Positions 1 through 8,036 are shown, counted from the stretch's first letter. The stretch is DNA of 64,000 nt from Lactobacillus colini (GCF_017874575.1 NZ_JAGGLU010000002.1:124001-188000); one strand, 5' to 3'. Notes: generated by a model not told the origin, from the sequence alone. Program-made: numbers and translations.

Positions 1-228
1 AACTTCATTAGCCTTAGGATGAAGTTGAGCAACATTTTGACCTGAACTACTCTTAAGTAACAAATGCGGCTTAGACTTAATAGTCTGATAACGTGCATTT
101 CTCTGCTCAACGTTTTTAATAACTTGTTGGTTAAAGATATGAACTGGATCAGTAACAGAATTAGAAGCCATTGCCAAACTAAATATTCCTATTAACAGAA
201 AAAATATTACCCCTATCTTACGCTTCAT
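1..228 (-). CDS. secreted protein, N-terminal part only (runs off the window)
   Basis: Read on the minus strand from ATG at 228, this frame stays open to base 1 (76 codons) and so continues beyond the window. It begins with Lys-Arg-Lys followed by a hydrophobic stretch of about 16 residues ([16 protein letters not shown]), typical of a signal peptide or anchor, and then becomes polar. Its start overlaps the last 11 bases of the dCMP deaminase gene upstream, so the two are probably translated from one message. The mature part is too short to place in a family; a TPM-like or other exported protein is possible but unproven. Confidence 0.7.
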   Translation of the reverse strand, partial: MKRKIGVIFFLLIGIFSLAMASNSVTDPVHIFNQQVIKNVEQRNARYQTIKSKPHLLLKSSSGQNVAQLHPKANEV

Positions 229-712
229 CGTTATCTTCTGCCTGTTTCAAGTGACTCTCTAAGCTCTCGAAATACTTACTCTCAAGCTTAACTTGCTCAA
301 GTTCAACACCCTTATCCCTAAGCAATTCTAAAGTAAGAGGGTCATCATGATAATTATAGTAGTAATTGATCTTCTTAATCCCTGCTTGCACTAGGGCCTT
401 AGCACAATTAAAACATGGGAAATAAGTCACATATATCTCGGTGTTTTCAGTAGAAATACCATTCTTGGCACACTGGATTAGTGAATTCATTTCAGAGTGA
501 ATGGTTCTGACGCAATGACCATCAACCATTAAATGCCCCACATCATCACAATGAGGCTGACCCGATACGCTGCCGTTATAACCGGTCGCAATCATCCGAT
601 CATCCTTAACAATTACACTACCAACTAAAGCACGATTACAAGTTGAACGTTGGGCAATAACCAGCGCCTGCATCATAAAATACTGCTTCCAAGGAATACG
701 ATCACGTGACAT
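218..712 (-). CDS. comEB: dCMP deaminase / ComE operon protein 2 family
   Basis: Zinc-dependent cytidine/deoxycytidylate deaminase family enzyme, expected to convert dCMP to dUMP in the cytosol and feed dTMP synthesis. The zinc site is visible: His72-x-Glu74 (HSEMN) and the PCxxC pair Cys100/Cys103 (PCFNC). The length of 164 residues fits the dCMP deaminase / ComEB family. Start ATG at 712 follows the trpS stop by about 20 bases on the same strand, so the order trpS, comEB, secreted protein looks like one operon. Family members are named comEB from the Bacillus competence operon, but no competence gene is adjacent here, so a nucleotide-metabolism role is the safer reading. Confidence 0.9.
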   Translation of the reverse strand: MSRDRIPWKQYFMMQALVIAQRSTCNRALVGSVIVKDDRMIATGYNGSVSGQPHCDDVGHLMVDGHCVRTIHSEMNSLIQCAKNGISTENTEIYVTYFPCFNCAKALVQAGIKKINYYYNYHDDPLTLELLRDKGVELEQVKLESKYFESLESHLKQAEDNDEA

Positions 713-732
713 AAAAAATCCTTCTATCTTAA

Positions 733-1755
733 CTATTTACGGTCAAAGTAATTCAAGCCGATAGCATCACGAACTTGTCTTAATGTTTCATTAGCAACCT
801 TATTAGCCTTCTTAGAACCTTCAAGTAACATCTCATATACACTATCTGGATCTTGGGCAAACTTCTCACGGCGCTCACGAATTGGGGCTAGTTCTGCTTC
901 TAAGACCTTATTCAAGTACTTCTTAATCTTAACATCTCCTAAGCCGCCCTTTTGGTATTGCTCTTTAAGTTCTGCCACCTTATCCTTATCTGGTGCAAAG
1001 ACATCAAGATAAGTAAAGACAGTATTGCCTTCAACTTGTCCTGGATCTTCAACATGAATATGGTTAGGGTCAGTATACATTGACATAACCTTCTTCTTAA
1101 CTGTTGCCGCATCATCAGATAAGTAGATTGCATTGCCCAGTGACTTAGACATCTTAGCATTACCATCAAGTCCAGGGAGTCGGCCTTGACCTTTAGGTGG
1201 GAAATATCCCTTAGGCTCAACCAAAATATCAGTATCGTATACACGGTTGAATGTACGGACAATCTCACGTGTCTGCTCAAGCATTGGCTCTTGATCGTCC
1301 CCAACTGGAATTAAGGTTGCCTTGAAGGCAGTAATATCAGCTGCTTGAGAAACTGGATAATTCAAAAATCCCACCGGAATTGAATCTTTGAAGCCCTTTT
1401 GCTTAATCTCAGTCTTAACAGTCGGATTCCTCTCTAGACGTGCAACTGTTACCAAGTCCATGTAATAAGCAGTTAACTCGAACAAGGCAGGAATCTGTGA
1501 TTGAACATAGATAGTAGACTTCTCTGGATCTAAGCCAACAGCCAAATAATCTAATGCCACTTCAATCAAGCTATTTCTAATTTTTTCAGGATCACGAGCA
1601 TTGTCAGTTAGTGCCTGAGTATCTGCAATCATGATATAGGGTTCATATTTACCTTCATTTTGAAGTTTTACGCGGTTTTTTAATGAGCCGATGTAGTGTC
1701 CGATATGTAACTTACCAGTAGGACGATCACCGGTTAATAAGATTTCTTTTGCCAT
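733..1755 (-). CDS. trpS: tryptophanyl-tRNA synthetase
   Basis: Class Ic aminoacyl-tRNA synthetase that charges tRNA-Trp using ATP. The ATP-binding signature [10 protein letters not shown] sits at residues 12-21 with HIGH at 17-20, and the KMSKS loop occurs near residue 200 (AKMSKSLGN). The length of 340 residues is normal for bacterial TrpRS. ATG at 1755 has an AGGAG-like Shine-Dalgarno just upstream. It is the first gene of a minus-strand group that continues with comEB. No tryptophan T-box leader is apparent in the short upstream region, in contrast to tyrS in this window. Confidence 0.97.
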   Translation of the reverse strand: MAKEILLTGDRPTGKLHIGHYIGSLKNRVKLQNEGKYEPYIMIADTQALTDNARDPEKIRNSLIEVALDYLAVGLDPEKSTIYVQSQIPALFELTAYYMDLVTVARLERNPTVKTEIKQKGFKDSIPVGFLNYPVSQAADITAFKATLIPVGDDQEPMLEQTREIVRTFNRVYDTDILVEPKGYFPPKGQGRLPGLDGNAKMSKSLGNAIYLSDDAATVKKKVMSMYTDPNHIHVEDPGQVEGNTVFTYLDVFAPDKDKVAELKEQYQKGGLGDVKIKKYLNKVLEAELAPIRERREKFAQDPDSVYEMLLEGSKKANKVANETLRQVRDAIGLNYFDRK

Positions 1756-1881
1756 TTAATTCTCCTAAAATTAACATTCAATATACTAGTCTTTATGTTA
1801 GTTATTCTAGCAAAAATAAGCCAATCTTTAAACTAATGCCCTAGTAATCAGCTATAATTAAAAATTGAAAGAAGTGATATT

Positions 1882-2490
1882 ATGTGCAGCCACTACCAAC
1901 AACCTAGTATCAAGTTAATGCAACAATATCTTAAAGAAGATCTTCACTTGCCACTTGCTGACCAGGACTTTAGTAAGAGTATTTATACTGAGAGCCAGCA
2001 CATCTTCCCTAAGAAGGAATCTCTTCTATTATTGAAGAGTAGCAGTGGTAAGGTTGGCTTCATGCCCAAGAAGTGGGGCTATCCTAACCCATTCGATGAG
2101 AAGAAGTTAATCATCAATGCTCGGATTGAAAAGATGCAATATAGCAATTCTATGTGGCGTGAATCATTTCAAAAGCGCCGCTGTATTATTATTGCTAGTC
2201 AATTCTTCGAAGCGGGCTATGATACCTATCTTGCCGAAAATGGTAAGCGATACAGGGAGAAGTTCTCCTTCAAAACTAAGTCAGCTCCCCTAACCTTCAT
2301 TGCTGGTATTTATGAACAAGATCACTTTGCCATGATTACGACGCAGCCGACAACATCCTATGCTCAAGTGCACGACAGAATGCCCCTGATTCTTAATGCA
2401 GCTAATCTTAATAATTGGTTCCAATATGATATTTCAAGCATTCTAAATGACAAGTCAATTGAATTGGTGAAGACGCCAATCTTAGATTAA
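1882..2490 (+). CDS. SRAP-domain (HMCES/YedK-type) abasic-site processing protein
   Basis: SRAP proteins crosslink to abasic sites in single-stranded DNA through the cysteine exposed after removal of Met1. The hallmarks are present: Cys directly after the initiator Met (MCSHY), IINAR at residues 77-81 with Asn79, FFEAGYD with Glu110 in the FYEW position, and HDRMP with His164. The length of 202 residues is slightly short for the family. The start is fixed by the need for Cys2 and by a GAAAGAAGTGA Shine-Dalgarno region. It is a single gene divergent from trpS; no SOS-type operator was seen. Confidence 0.92.
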   Translation: MCSHYQQPSIKLMQQYLKEDLHLPLADQDFSKSIYTESQHIFPKKESLLLLKSSSGKVGFMPKKWGYPNPFDEKKLIINARIEKMQYSNSMWRESFQKRRCIIIASQFFEAGYDTYLAENGKRYREKFSFKTKSAPLTFIAGIYEQDHFAMITTQPTTSYAQVHDRMPLILNAANLNNWFQYDISSILNDKSIELVKTPILD

Positions 2491-2503
2491 TTATTTTTTC
2501 TAG

Positions 2504-2533
2504 TTGCCACGTCCTAGCAATAAATGCTATAAT
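2504..2533 (+). promoter_or_regulatory. promoter of tRNA-Gly
   Basis: A -35 box TTGCCA at 2504-2509 and a perfect -10 TATAAT at 2528-2533 are separated by 18 bases. The -10 lies 11 bases before the mature tRNA start, so the primary transcript would have a very short leader. Confidence 0.75.
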
Positions 2534-2544
2534 TTACTCGTTAC

Positions 2545-2615
2545 GCGGGTATAGTTTAGTGGTAGAACGTCAGCTTCCCAAGCTGAAGATGCGGGTTCGA
2601 TTCACGCTATCCGCT
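2545..2615 (+). tRNA. tRNA-Gly (anticodon CCC)
   Basis: A 71-nt cloverleaf. The acceptor stem GCGGGTA/TATCCGC is closed with one G-T pair. The anticodon stem TCAGC/GCTGA encloses the loop TTCCCAA, giving anticodon CCC, and the T arm contains GGTTCGATTC. The discriminator base is T and CCA is not encoded. It stands alone with its own promoter and terminator. Confidence 0.95.
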
Positions 2616-2622
2616 TATATTT

Positions 2623-2659
2623 AAAAAGGATTACGATGGTTTTCGTAATCCTTTTTTTG
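2623..2659. terminator. bidirectional terminator after tRNA-Gly
   Basis: AAAGGATTACGA pairs with a TTCGTAATCCTTT arm around a short loop, with T runs on both sides. It can end tRNA-Gly on the plus strand and the convergent membrane-protein gene on the minus strand. Confidence 0.85.
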
Positions 2660-2664
2660 TTTTT

Positions 2665-3333
2665 TTAAGCTAGGACAACCATGAACATGCCATTTAGCAC
2701 AGCTAAATAAATTGGCATCGCAATTGTCTGAGTATACATATACGCCCAGGCGAATAGCATCCCAGATAGACTATTAATCACAAGCAACGAAATTGAAAAT
2801 TGAAAATTCAAGACACCGAAGAATATCCCAGAGAAGATAATCCCAGCAATTGCACTGACTAGGTCTTGACTACGGAAGTAATAATTAAAGAAAAATCCCG
2901 TACTTAAAAAGATCTGTAACACTGGCAATAACAAGCCAATACAAAATATCAAAAACCAAAACAAAGGCTTGGAATCACTCTCGGCATAAGTCAATTGAAA
3001 ATATGCCGTCGCTAGATGACCTTGAGCTTGCAGATAAGAAACTATAAACCTTGAAACAATCACCAAAATGCTCATTCCAATGGTAAAGCCATAATCAGCT
3101 AATAAAGGCAATGAGAAGCGCTGTTCAAAGTAGCGCTGTTCATGATTATATTGACGAATATAAAAATATAACACACCCAAGCTTATTAAAATAAAAAACA
3201 CTTCTCCAGCTATGTGGAGCTTCTTACCCCATAATCCCCAGGTCTTACAAGCAATAACTATCAAATATAAAAATAGATAAACACCATATCTTACTAGATT
3301 TCCTTGCTTTGATTGGGGAGTATTAAGACCCAT
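2665..3333 (-). CDS. CPBP-like membrane protein lacking the protease motifs
   Basis: A 222-residue integral membrane protein with about six to seven hydrophobic segments. The last 90 residues resemble the CPBP (CAAX protease and bacteriocin-processing) fold: a YFRSQ stretch, then FSGIFFGVLNF, then SGMLFAWAYMYT and PIYLAVLNG. The catalytic elements are absent: there is no EExxxR, the FxxxH histidine is replaced (FGVLNF), and the final His is lost (LAVLNG). If the resemblance is homology, this is a non-catalytic CPBP relative. It is monocistronic and convergent with tRNA-Gly. The function cannot be assigned further. Confidence 0.6.
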   Translation of the reverse strand: MGLNTPQSKQGNLVRYGVYLFLYLIVIACKTWGLWGKKLHIAGEVFFILISLGVLYFYIRQYNHEQRYFEQRFSLPLLADYGFTIGMSILVIVSRFIVSYLQAQGHLATAYFQLTYAESDSKPLFWFLIFCIGLLLPVLQIFLSTGFFFNYYFRSQDLVSAIAGIIFSGIFFGVLNFQFSISLLVINSLSGMLFAWAYMYTQTIAMPIYLAVLNGMFMVVLA

Positions 3334-3490
3334 ATTTTCACTTCCTCAAGTCGTAAGTACATCGCAATAATTATAACAAAAATAACCGCTACTTTTAATA
3401 AAAATTATTTTATTTAAAATATGTATCTTTTAAATTTAAATTTTTATTTTCTCCATTTTTAAAAATATATATTTTTATAATAAAAATACT

Positions 3491-3519
3491 TTACTTTATA
3501 GAAATAAAATATGTATAAT
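3491..3519 (+). promoter_or_regulatory. promoter of the cellobiose-type operon
   Basis: A weak -35 TTACTT (3491-3496), a 17-base spacer and a perfect -10 TATAAT (3514-3519) lie just upstream of a cre site. The weak -35 suits a regulated promoter. Confidence 0.7.
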
Positions 3520-3531
3520 GTATTTGTGAAA

Positions 3532-3545
3532 TGTAAACGATTACA
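3532..3545 (+). promoter_or_regulatory. cre (CcpA) site, perfect consensus match
   Basis: TGTAAACGATTACA matches the cre consensus TGWAANCGNTNWCA at all fixed positions. It starts 13 bases after the -10, across the early transcribed region, where CcpA binding represses. Carbon catabolite repression of the following operon is therefore expected. Confidence 0.85.
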
Positions 3546-3559
3546 AAAGGAGAATATAA

Positions 3560-4939
3560 ATGACTAAGCGTAAATTACCTTCAAGCTTCTTTTGGGGAAA
3601 TTCGGTCTCTAGTATGCAGACTGAAGGAGCTTGGAATGAAGATGGTAAGGGGCTATCTGTTTACGACATTCGCCCAGCTGGTAAGAATACAACTGATTGG
3701 CATGTCGCAATTGACGAATATCACCGCTATGAAGAAGATCTTGACTTAATGAAAGATATGAACATGAATATGTACCGGATCCAAATTTCTTGGTCTAGGG
3801 TCTGTCCCGATGGTGATGGTGAATTCAATGAGAAAGGCATCGCGTTCTACGACCTCTTAATCAATGCCATGCTTGAGCGAGGTATTGAACCGATGGTCTG
3901 TCTTTATCACTTCGACATGCCACTTCATCTGGCTAATAACTATAACGGCTTTATGTCAAGACACGTACTGGATGCATTCGTACGCTTTGGTAAAAAGATG
4001 ATTGATCACTTCTCTGATCGAGTTAAATATTGGATTGTCTTTAATGAACATAATCTTTACTTTCAAGATGAAGTATTTAATATCTCTGGATATGAAAAAG
4101 GCTCTAAAACTCTAGATGATATGTATACTATCTTTCACCATACTGCAGTCGCTCATGTTCGTTTAGCCAACTATATTCATGAGAACTATGATGATCTGAA
4201 GATTGGCGGAATGCTAGCTTATCAGCAAATCTATCCTGAAACTTGTCAGCCACAAGATATTTGGACAGCTAAGAAAATTCAAGAATTCTTGAACTTCAAT
4301 ATCTATGACATTGACACTGGCCATGGATATTCACCAGAAGTTATGCAGTATATTCAAGACAATAACATTCAAGCAGATATACAAGCAGCTGATTTAGTTG
4401 AGTTTAAGCAAGCTAAGGCTGATTTCTTAGCCTTTAGTTACTATTGCTCTTGGACTATTTCAAGTGAGAAGATTCCTGATAATGTCGCACCTAATCGTTA
4501 TTTAAACTTCGCCGGCGTTGAGAATAAATACCTTAAAGCCAACGATTGGGGCTGGACTATTGATCCTCTAGGCTTCAGAAATGCGATTACAACAATGTAT
4601 GACCGATACCGAATTCCAATCTTTCCAATTGAAAATGGTATCGGTCTAAAAGAAGTCTGGGATGGAGAACATATGATTGAAGATGATGAACGAATTGCTT
4701 ATCATCACGACCACATTAAAGCTCTTAAAGATGCGGTCTTTCTCGATGGAGCTAAGGTCTTAGGTTATCTTGGCTGGGGCTTAATTGATATACCTAGTTC
4801 ACACGCGGATGTTGAGAAGCGCTATGGCGCTGTATATGTAAACCGATCCAACCATGACTTAAAAGACTTGAAACGAGTACCCAAGAAGTCATTCTATTGG
4901 TTCCAAAAGATACTTAAAGATAATGGAGATTCACTATAG
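3560..4939 (+). CDS. 6-phospho-beta-glucosidase, GH1
   Basis: Cytosolic GH1 retaining glycosidase, expected to hydrolyse PTS-phosphorylated beta-glucosides such as cellobiose-6-phosphate to glucose and glucose-6-phosphate. The general acid/base is Glu163 in WIVFNEHN and the nucleophile is Glu358 in FPIENG; the FWGNS start and the LGYLGWGLID C-terminal block are typical. The length of 459 residues fits. ATG at 3560 follows AAAGGAG. It is the first gene of the operon and is followed after 12 bases by the PTS EIIC gene, which supports a phosphorylated substrate. The exact sugar (cellobiose, gentiobiose, an aryl glucoside) cannot be told from the sequence. Confidence 0.92.
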   Translation: MTKRKLPSSFFWGNSVSSMQTEGAWNEDGKGLSVYDIRPAGKNTTDWHVAIDEYHRYEEDLDLMKDMNMNMYRIQISWSRVCPDGDGEFNEKGIAFYDLLINAMLERGIEPMVCLYHFDMPLHLANNYNGFMSRHVLDAFVRFGKKMIDHFSDRVKYWIVFNEHNLYFQDEVFNISGYEKGSKTLDDMYTIFHHTAVAHVRLANYIHENYDDLKIGGMLAYQQIYPETCQPQDIWTAKKIQEFLNFNIYDIDTGHGYSPEVMQYIQDNNIQADIQAADLVEFKQAKADFLAFSYYCSWTISSEKIPDNVAPNRYLNFAGVENKYLKANDWGWTIDPLGFRNAITTMYDRYRIPIFPIENGIGLKEVWDGEHMIEDDERIAYHHDHIKALKDAVFLDGAKVLGYLGWGLIDIPSSHADVEKRYGAVYVNRSNHDLKDLKRVPKKSFYWFQKILKDNGDSL

Positions 4940-4951
4940 GAGAAGATAAAA

Positions 4952-6268
4952 ATGAATACTTCAATGCAAAATTCTAAAGCTATTCAGGGCTTAACCAAGA
5001 TTGCTGTTAAATTAGGTAACCAAATTCACTTGCGCACCTTACGTGATGCTTTTGCAACAATCATGCCGCTATACATCTTAGCAGGATTAGCTGTCTTACT
5101 TAATAATACTGTCTTTACCTGGCTGTTCCATGGTAAGACCTTAGCTGATATTCAATATTGGGGCACGGTAATTACCAATGGTACCTTGAATATCTCAGGC
5201 ATCTTAATAGCTGGATTAATCGGTTACCACTTATCACAAAATCGCAAATTCAAAAACCCACTTTCCGCATCAATGGTTTCAATCGCTACATTAGTTGTAA
5301 TGATGCCTAACGTTGTCCAGATTATACCTGATGGTGCCAAGAAGGCTGTATCAATTAGTGCTGCGATGCCGTTTTCTAACTTAGGTACCGGTTCAATGTT
5401 TGCTGGGGTTATCGTTGGCTTACTTGCGACTGAGTTATTTGTACGCTTATCTAACATTAAGCAATTGCAGATTAACTTAGGTGACAATATCCCACCCGCA
5501 GTAGGTAAATCATTTAGTGTCTTAATTCCTGTAATTATTGTCATGTCGATCTTTGCGATTATTTCCGCATTACTTAATAACTTATTCGGCATGAATTTAA
5601 TCAACTTAATTACCACTTTCATCCAAGAGCCATTAAGACATGTAGGAACTAGTCTATGGGGAACTGTATTTCTATATTCTTTAGGTAACTTACTCTGGCT
5701 ATTCGGTATTCACCAAGCAGTTATTTATTCATCAATTTTAGAGCCACTATTAATTGTTAACATTACAGAGAACATTGCTGCCTACCAAGCTCATCAAACT
5801 ATTCCAAACATCATTAACGTTTCTCAAATTCAAACCTTCGCCCTACTTGGTGGTTCTGGATGTACACTCTGCTTATTAATTGCGATCTTTATTGTTTCTA
5901 AAAATAAGGCTTCTAAGACAGTAGCTAAACTAGCTATTGCACCAGGATTATTCAATATTAACGAACCTGTTATCTTTGGCTATCCAATTGTTTATAACAT
6001 TACAATGGCGATTCCTTTCGTCTTAATTCCTGCTATTGGTATTATTCTTTCTTATACAGCAACTGCCCTAGGTCTAATCAGTCCCTGCGTAATTCAAATT
6101 CCTTGGACAACACCAGTAATCATTGCACCATTCTTAGCTACTGCTGGTGACTGGAGGGCTGTAATACTGCAAGTGATCATCATAGTTATCGGTGTCTTAA
6201 TCTACATTCCATTTGTTAAGGCTAATGACAATGTTTTAGCAGCTCAAGCAAAAGTTACAGAACAATAA
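4952..6268 (+). CDS. PTS EIIC component, lactose/cellobiose family
   Basis: Membrane permease subunit that carries the beta-glucoside across the membrane while EIIB phosphorylates it. The 438-residue protein has about ten hydrophobic segments and the family landmarks GGSGCTLCLL and LFNINEPVIFGYPIVYN, the substrate-binding loop typical of LacE/CelB proteins. The SD is AGGAGAAGAT before ATG at 4952. It lies between the GH1 gene and the EIIB gene; a fresh promoter starts just after its stop codon, so EIIB and EIIA may be made from two messages. Confidence 0.93.
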   Translation: MNTSMQNSKAIQGLTKIAVKLGNQIHLRTLRDAFATIMPLYILAGLAVLLNNTVFTWLFHGKTLADIQYWGTVITNGTLNISGILIAGLIGYHLSQNRKFKNPLSASMVSIATLVVMMPNVVQIIPDGAKKAVSISAAMPFSNLGTGSMFAGVIVGLLATELFVRLSNIKQLQINLGDNIPPAVGKSFSVLIPVIIVMSIFAIISALLNNLFGMNLINLITTFIQEPLRHVGTSLWGTVFLYSLGNLLWLFGIHQAVIYSSILEPLLIVNITENIAAYQAHQTIPNIINVSQIQTFALLGGSGCTLCLLIAIFIVSKNKASKTVAKLAIAPGLFNINEPVIFGYPIVYNITMAIPFVLIPAIGIILSYTATALGLISPCVIQIPWTTPVIIAPFLATAGDWRAVILQVIIIVIGVLIYIPFVKANDNVLAAQAKVTEQ

Positions 6269-6272
6269 AGCG

Positions 6273-6301
6273 TTTACATGAACAATTTTTTGAGTTATAA
6301 T
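6273..6301 (+). promoter_or_regulatory. internal promoter for EIIB-EIIA-GntR
   Basis: TTTACA (6273-6278), exactly 17 bases, then TATAAT (6296-6301): a near-consensus sigma-A promoter right after the EIIC stop. A degenerate cre (reverse of TGTAAACGCTTTAT, 12 of 14 positions) overlaps its -35, and another weak cre-like string lies at 6323-6336. Confidence 0.75.
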
Positions 6302-6384
6302 ATAATTGCTTTCAAGAAATAGTGAAAGTGCATACATTGAGATTTTAAATATAGACTTAATGAAAAAAAGGGAGATATTTCATT

Positions 6385-6705
6385 ATGGCAGAAAAAACTA
6401 TCATGTTAGCCTGCGCAGCAGGTATGTCAACATCATTACTTGTTTCTAAGATGCAAGAAGCAGCAAAAGCTCAAGGCAAGGACTACAAGATCTTCGCTAC
6501 CTCAGCTTCTGGTATTCAAGATGAATTAGATACTGAACACCCAGACGTATTACTCTTAGGGCCTCAAGTTCAATACATGAAGGACAGCGTTAAGCAAATG
6601 ACTGATGCTGCAGGTATTCCAATGGACGTTATCAACATGCAAGATTACGGCATGATGAACGGTGAAAAGGTTCTTGCAACTGCACAAGCATTGATTAATG
6701 ACTAA
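6385..6705 (+). CDS. PTS EIIB component, lactose/cellobiose family
   Basis: Cytosolic phosphotransfer subunit of 106 residues. The phosphorylated cysteine is Cys10 in the P-loop CAAGMSTS, directly after the first beta strand (TIMLAC). Later blocks (DVLLLGPQV, GMMNGEKVL) follow the CelA/LacE-EIIB pattern. It accepts phosphate from EIIA (next gene) and passes it to the sugar bound by EIIC. The SD is AGGGAGAT before ATG at 6385. A long leader of about 80 bases separates it from the internal promoter. Confidence 0.95.
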   Translation: MAEKTIMLACAAGMSTSLLVSKMQEAAKAQGKDYKIFATSASGIQDELDTEHPDVLLLGPQVQYMKDSVKQMTDAAGIPMDVINMQDYGMMNGEKVLATAQALIND

Positions 6706-6722
6706 TTAATAATTGGGGACAT

Positions 6723-6770
6723 TGAATGTTGCAGACAAAATTAAATTTAAATGTCTGCAACATTTTTTCT
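6723..6770 (+). terminator. intercistronic terminator between EIIB and EIIA
   Basis: A perfect 12-bp stem, ATGTTGCAGACA with TGTCTGCAACAT, is followed by TTTTTTCTT. It sits between two genes of one PTS, so it probably lowers EIIA and regulator expression relative to EIIB rather than ending the operon. Confidence 0.8.
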
Positions 6771-6804
6771 TATTAGAGAATTTTTACTAAGGGAGTTATT
6801 TATA

Positions 6805-7128
6805 ATGGCACAAGAAGACAATATGCAAGTTGTTATGGGAATTATTATGGAAGCCGGTAACGCTAAGGCTGCTGCTATGCAGGCAATCACTGCTGCTAAG
6901 GCTGGCGACTTTGACAAGGCTGATGAATTCGTTAAGCAAGCCAACAAGGACTTGGTAAACGCCCACAATGTTCAAACTGACATGTTAACTAAAGAAGCTC
7001 AAGGCGACCACGTTAAGGTTGACTTATACATGGTTCATGCTCAAGACCACTTAATGACTGCAATTACCTTTATTGACTTAGCTAAGGAAATTGTCGAATT
7101 ATATAAAAAAGTAGCTGACAAGGATTAA
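6805..7128 (+). CDS. PTS EIIA component, lactose/cellobiose family
   Basis: Cytosolic phosphotransfer subunit of 107 residues, all-helical EIIA-Lac type. The active His is His78 in MVHAQDHLM. The frame is open further upstream (to 6751), but the upstream part would cross the terminator hairpin and encodes a non-homologous FFLIREFLL stretch; ATG at 6805 has the SD AAGGGAG ten bases ahead, so it was chosen. EIIA takes phosphate from HPr and gives it to Cys10 of EIIB. It is followed after four bases by the GntR regulator. Confidence 0.93.
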   Translation: MAQEDNMQVVMGIIMEAGNAKAAAMQAITAAKAGDFDKADEFVKQANKDLVNAHNVQTDMLTKEAQGDHVKVDLYMVHAQDHLMTAITFIDLAKEIVELYKKVADKD

Positions 7129-7132
7129 TATT

Positions 7133-7855
7133 ATGACCGAAGCAAAATACTTAAAAATTGCTCGGATCATTCAAAATAGAATCAAGGATGGGACTTACCA
7201 AGCTCAAGAGCCCCTTCCCGACCAAGAGGCTCTTGCACAAGAATTAGGCGTCAGTCGTTTGACTGTAAAGAAAGCGCTTGACGGTCTTGAACGCAAGGGC
7301 CTTCTTTATAAGCAATCAGGATTAGGAACCTTCGTCTTAGGTGATATTCCAATTCAGACTGACCATGATACTTCTGCCAGCGTATTTAGTGGCTTACAAG
7401 AAGAAATAGGTGAAGAAAAGATCACTAGCGACATCATCAAGTTCGCAATTGAGTTCCCTAGTGAACAAGTTCAAAAGAATCTCCGCCTTAAAAGCAGCGA
7501 TCCAGTCTACGAAGTCTTACGTCTGCGACGTTTAGAAGCAAATCCCTTCGTCTTAGAGCATACTTATATGCCAGTTAAGCTAGTTCCCAATCTTGATGAA
7601 ACTGTTTTGAAAGGTTCGATTTACCACTATATCCACCATAATTTAGGATTGAAGTTTGGCACTGCTTACCGTAAGATTCGAGCAAGTAAGGCTACTGCAT
7701 GGGATAAAAAATATCTTGAAGCTAAGCAAGATGATCCTATTTTAGAATTAGAACAGATAATTTGGCTTACCAATGGTCATCCAATTGAATATTCCACTTC
7801 GCGTAATCGCTTCGATACGAGAAATTACGTTGTCTTTCAAAATAAAGACTTTTAA
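7133..7855 (+). CDS. GntR/HutC family regulator with UTRA sensor domain
   Basis: Transcription factor of 240 residues with a winged helix at about residues 5-70 (ALAQELGVSRLTVKKALDGL; GLGTFV wing) and a UTRA ligand domain from about residue 95 to the end. It is co-transcribed with the cellobiose-type PTS, four bases after EIIA, and so most likely senses a phosphorylated sugar and controls this operon. GntR/UTRA proteins in PTS operons may repress or activate. No clear palindromic operator was found at the 3491 promoter, so the target site is not identified. A strong terminator follows immediately. Confidence 0.9.
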   Translation: MTEAKYLKIARIIQNRIKDGTYQAQEPLPDQEALAQELGVSRLTVKKALDGLERKGLLYKQSGLGTFVLGDIPIQTDHDTSASVFSGLQEEIGEEKITSDIIKFAIEFPSEQVQKNLRLKSSDPVYEVLRLRRLEANPFVLEHTYMPVKLVPNLDETVLKGSIYHYIHHNLGLKFGTAYRKIRASKATAWDKKYLEAKQDDPILELEQIIWLTNGHPIEYSTSRNRFDTRNYVVFQNKDF

Positions 7856-7908
7856 AAAGCGCATTCCTCCTTTTTGGATTAATTCCATTACTGGGGATGC
7901 GCTTTTTT
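7855..7908 (+). terminator. terminator of the cellobiose-type operon
   Basis: AAAAGCGCAT and ATGCGCTTTT arms surround a loop of about 30 bases and are followed by a T run. It separates this operon from the tandem repeat units that start about 15 bases later. Confidence 0.8.
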
Positions 7909-7921
7909 AATGTTTATCTTC

Positions 7922-7930
7922 TGTTATAAT
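7922..7930 (+). promoter_or_regulatory. extended -10 promoter, repeat unit 1
   Basis: TGTTATAAT gives a perfect extended -10. The predicted start near 7937 falls exactly at the first base of the 5' complementary arm. Units 2 and 3 have TGCTATAAT at 8437-8445 and 8950-8958. No good -35 is seen, as expected of extended -10 promoters. Confidence 0.75.
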
Positions 7931-7936
7931 TAACTA

Positions 7937-7964
7937 GACCAGAAAAAGTTATTAGCGGTGACAC
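7937..7964 (+). promoter_or_regulatory. 5' arm of the long-range fold-back, unit 1
   Basis: GACCAGA (7937-7943) and GCGGTGACAC (7955-7964) are complementary to TCTGGTC (8315-8321) and GTGTCACCGC (8296-8305) about 330 bases downstream, in the order needed for one nested stem. In addition GACACTTCT (7960-7968) can pair with the Shine-Dalgarno GGAGGTGTC (8023-8031) of the 68-codon ORF. The same bases thus have two mutually exclusive partners. Confidence 0.7.
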
Positions 7965-7989
7965 TTCTATTAGAAAGGAGTGAGTGCTT

Positions 7990-8019
7990 ATGTTCTCACT
8001 TAAGCACAGAAATCCATAA
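7990..8019 (+). CDS. nine-codon leader peptide, unit 1
   Basis: ATG at 7990 with the SD AAAGGAGTGAG encodes MFSLKHRNP and stops at 8017-8019. The start codon lies in the loop side of a perfect GTGCTTA/TAAGCAC hairpin, and the stop is three bases from the Shine-Dalgarno of the 68-codon ORF. This arrangement suggests translational coupling: ribosomes ending here could open the downstream site. Confidence 0.6.
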   Translation: MFSLKHRNP

Positions 8020-8036
8020 ATAGGAGGTGTCGTGTT

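Noticed and set aside
939-1304. Long open frame antiparallel or out of frame within trpS
   Set aside because: Frame shadow of trpS; no SD or recognisable product.
6751-6804. Upstream extension of the EIIA frame
   Set aside because: It crosses a terminator hairpin and is not EIIA-like; ATG 6805 has a good SD.
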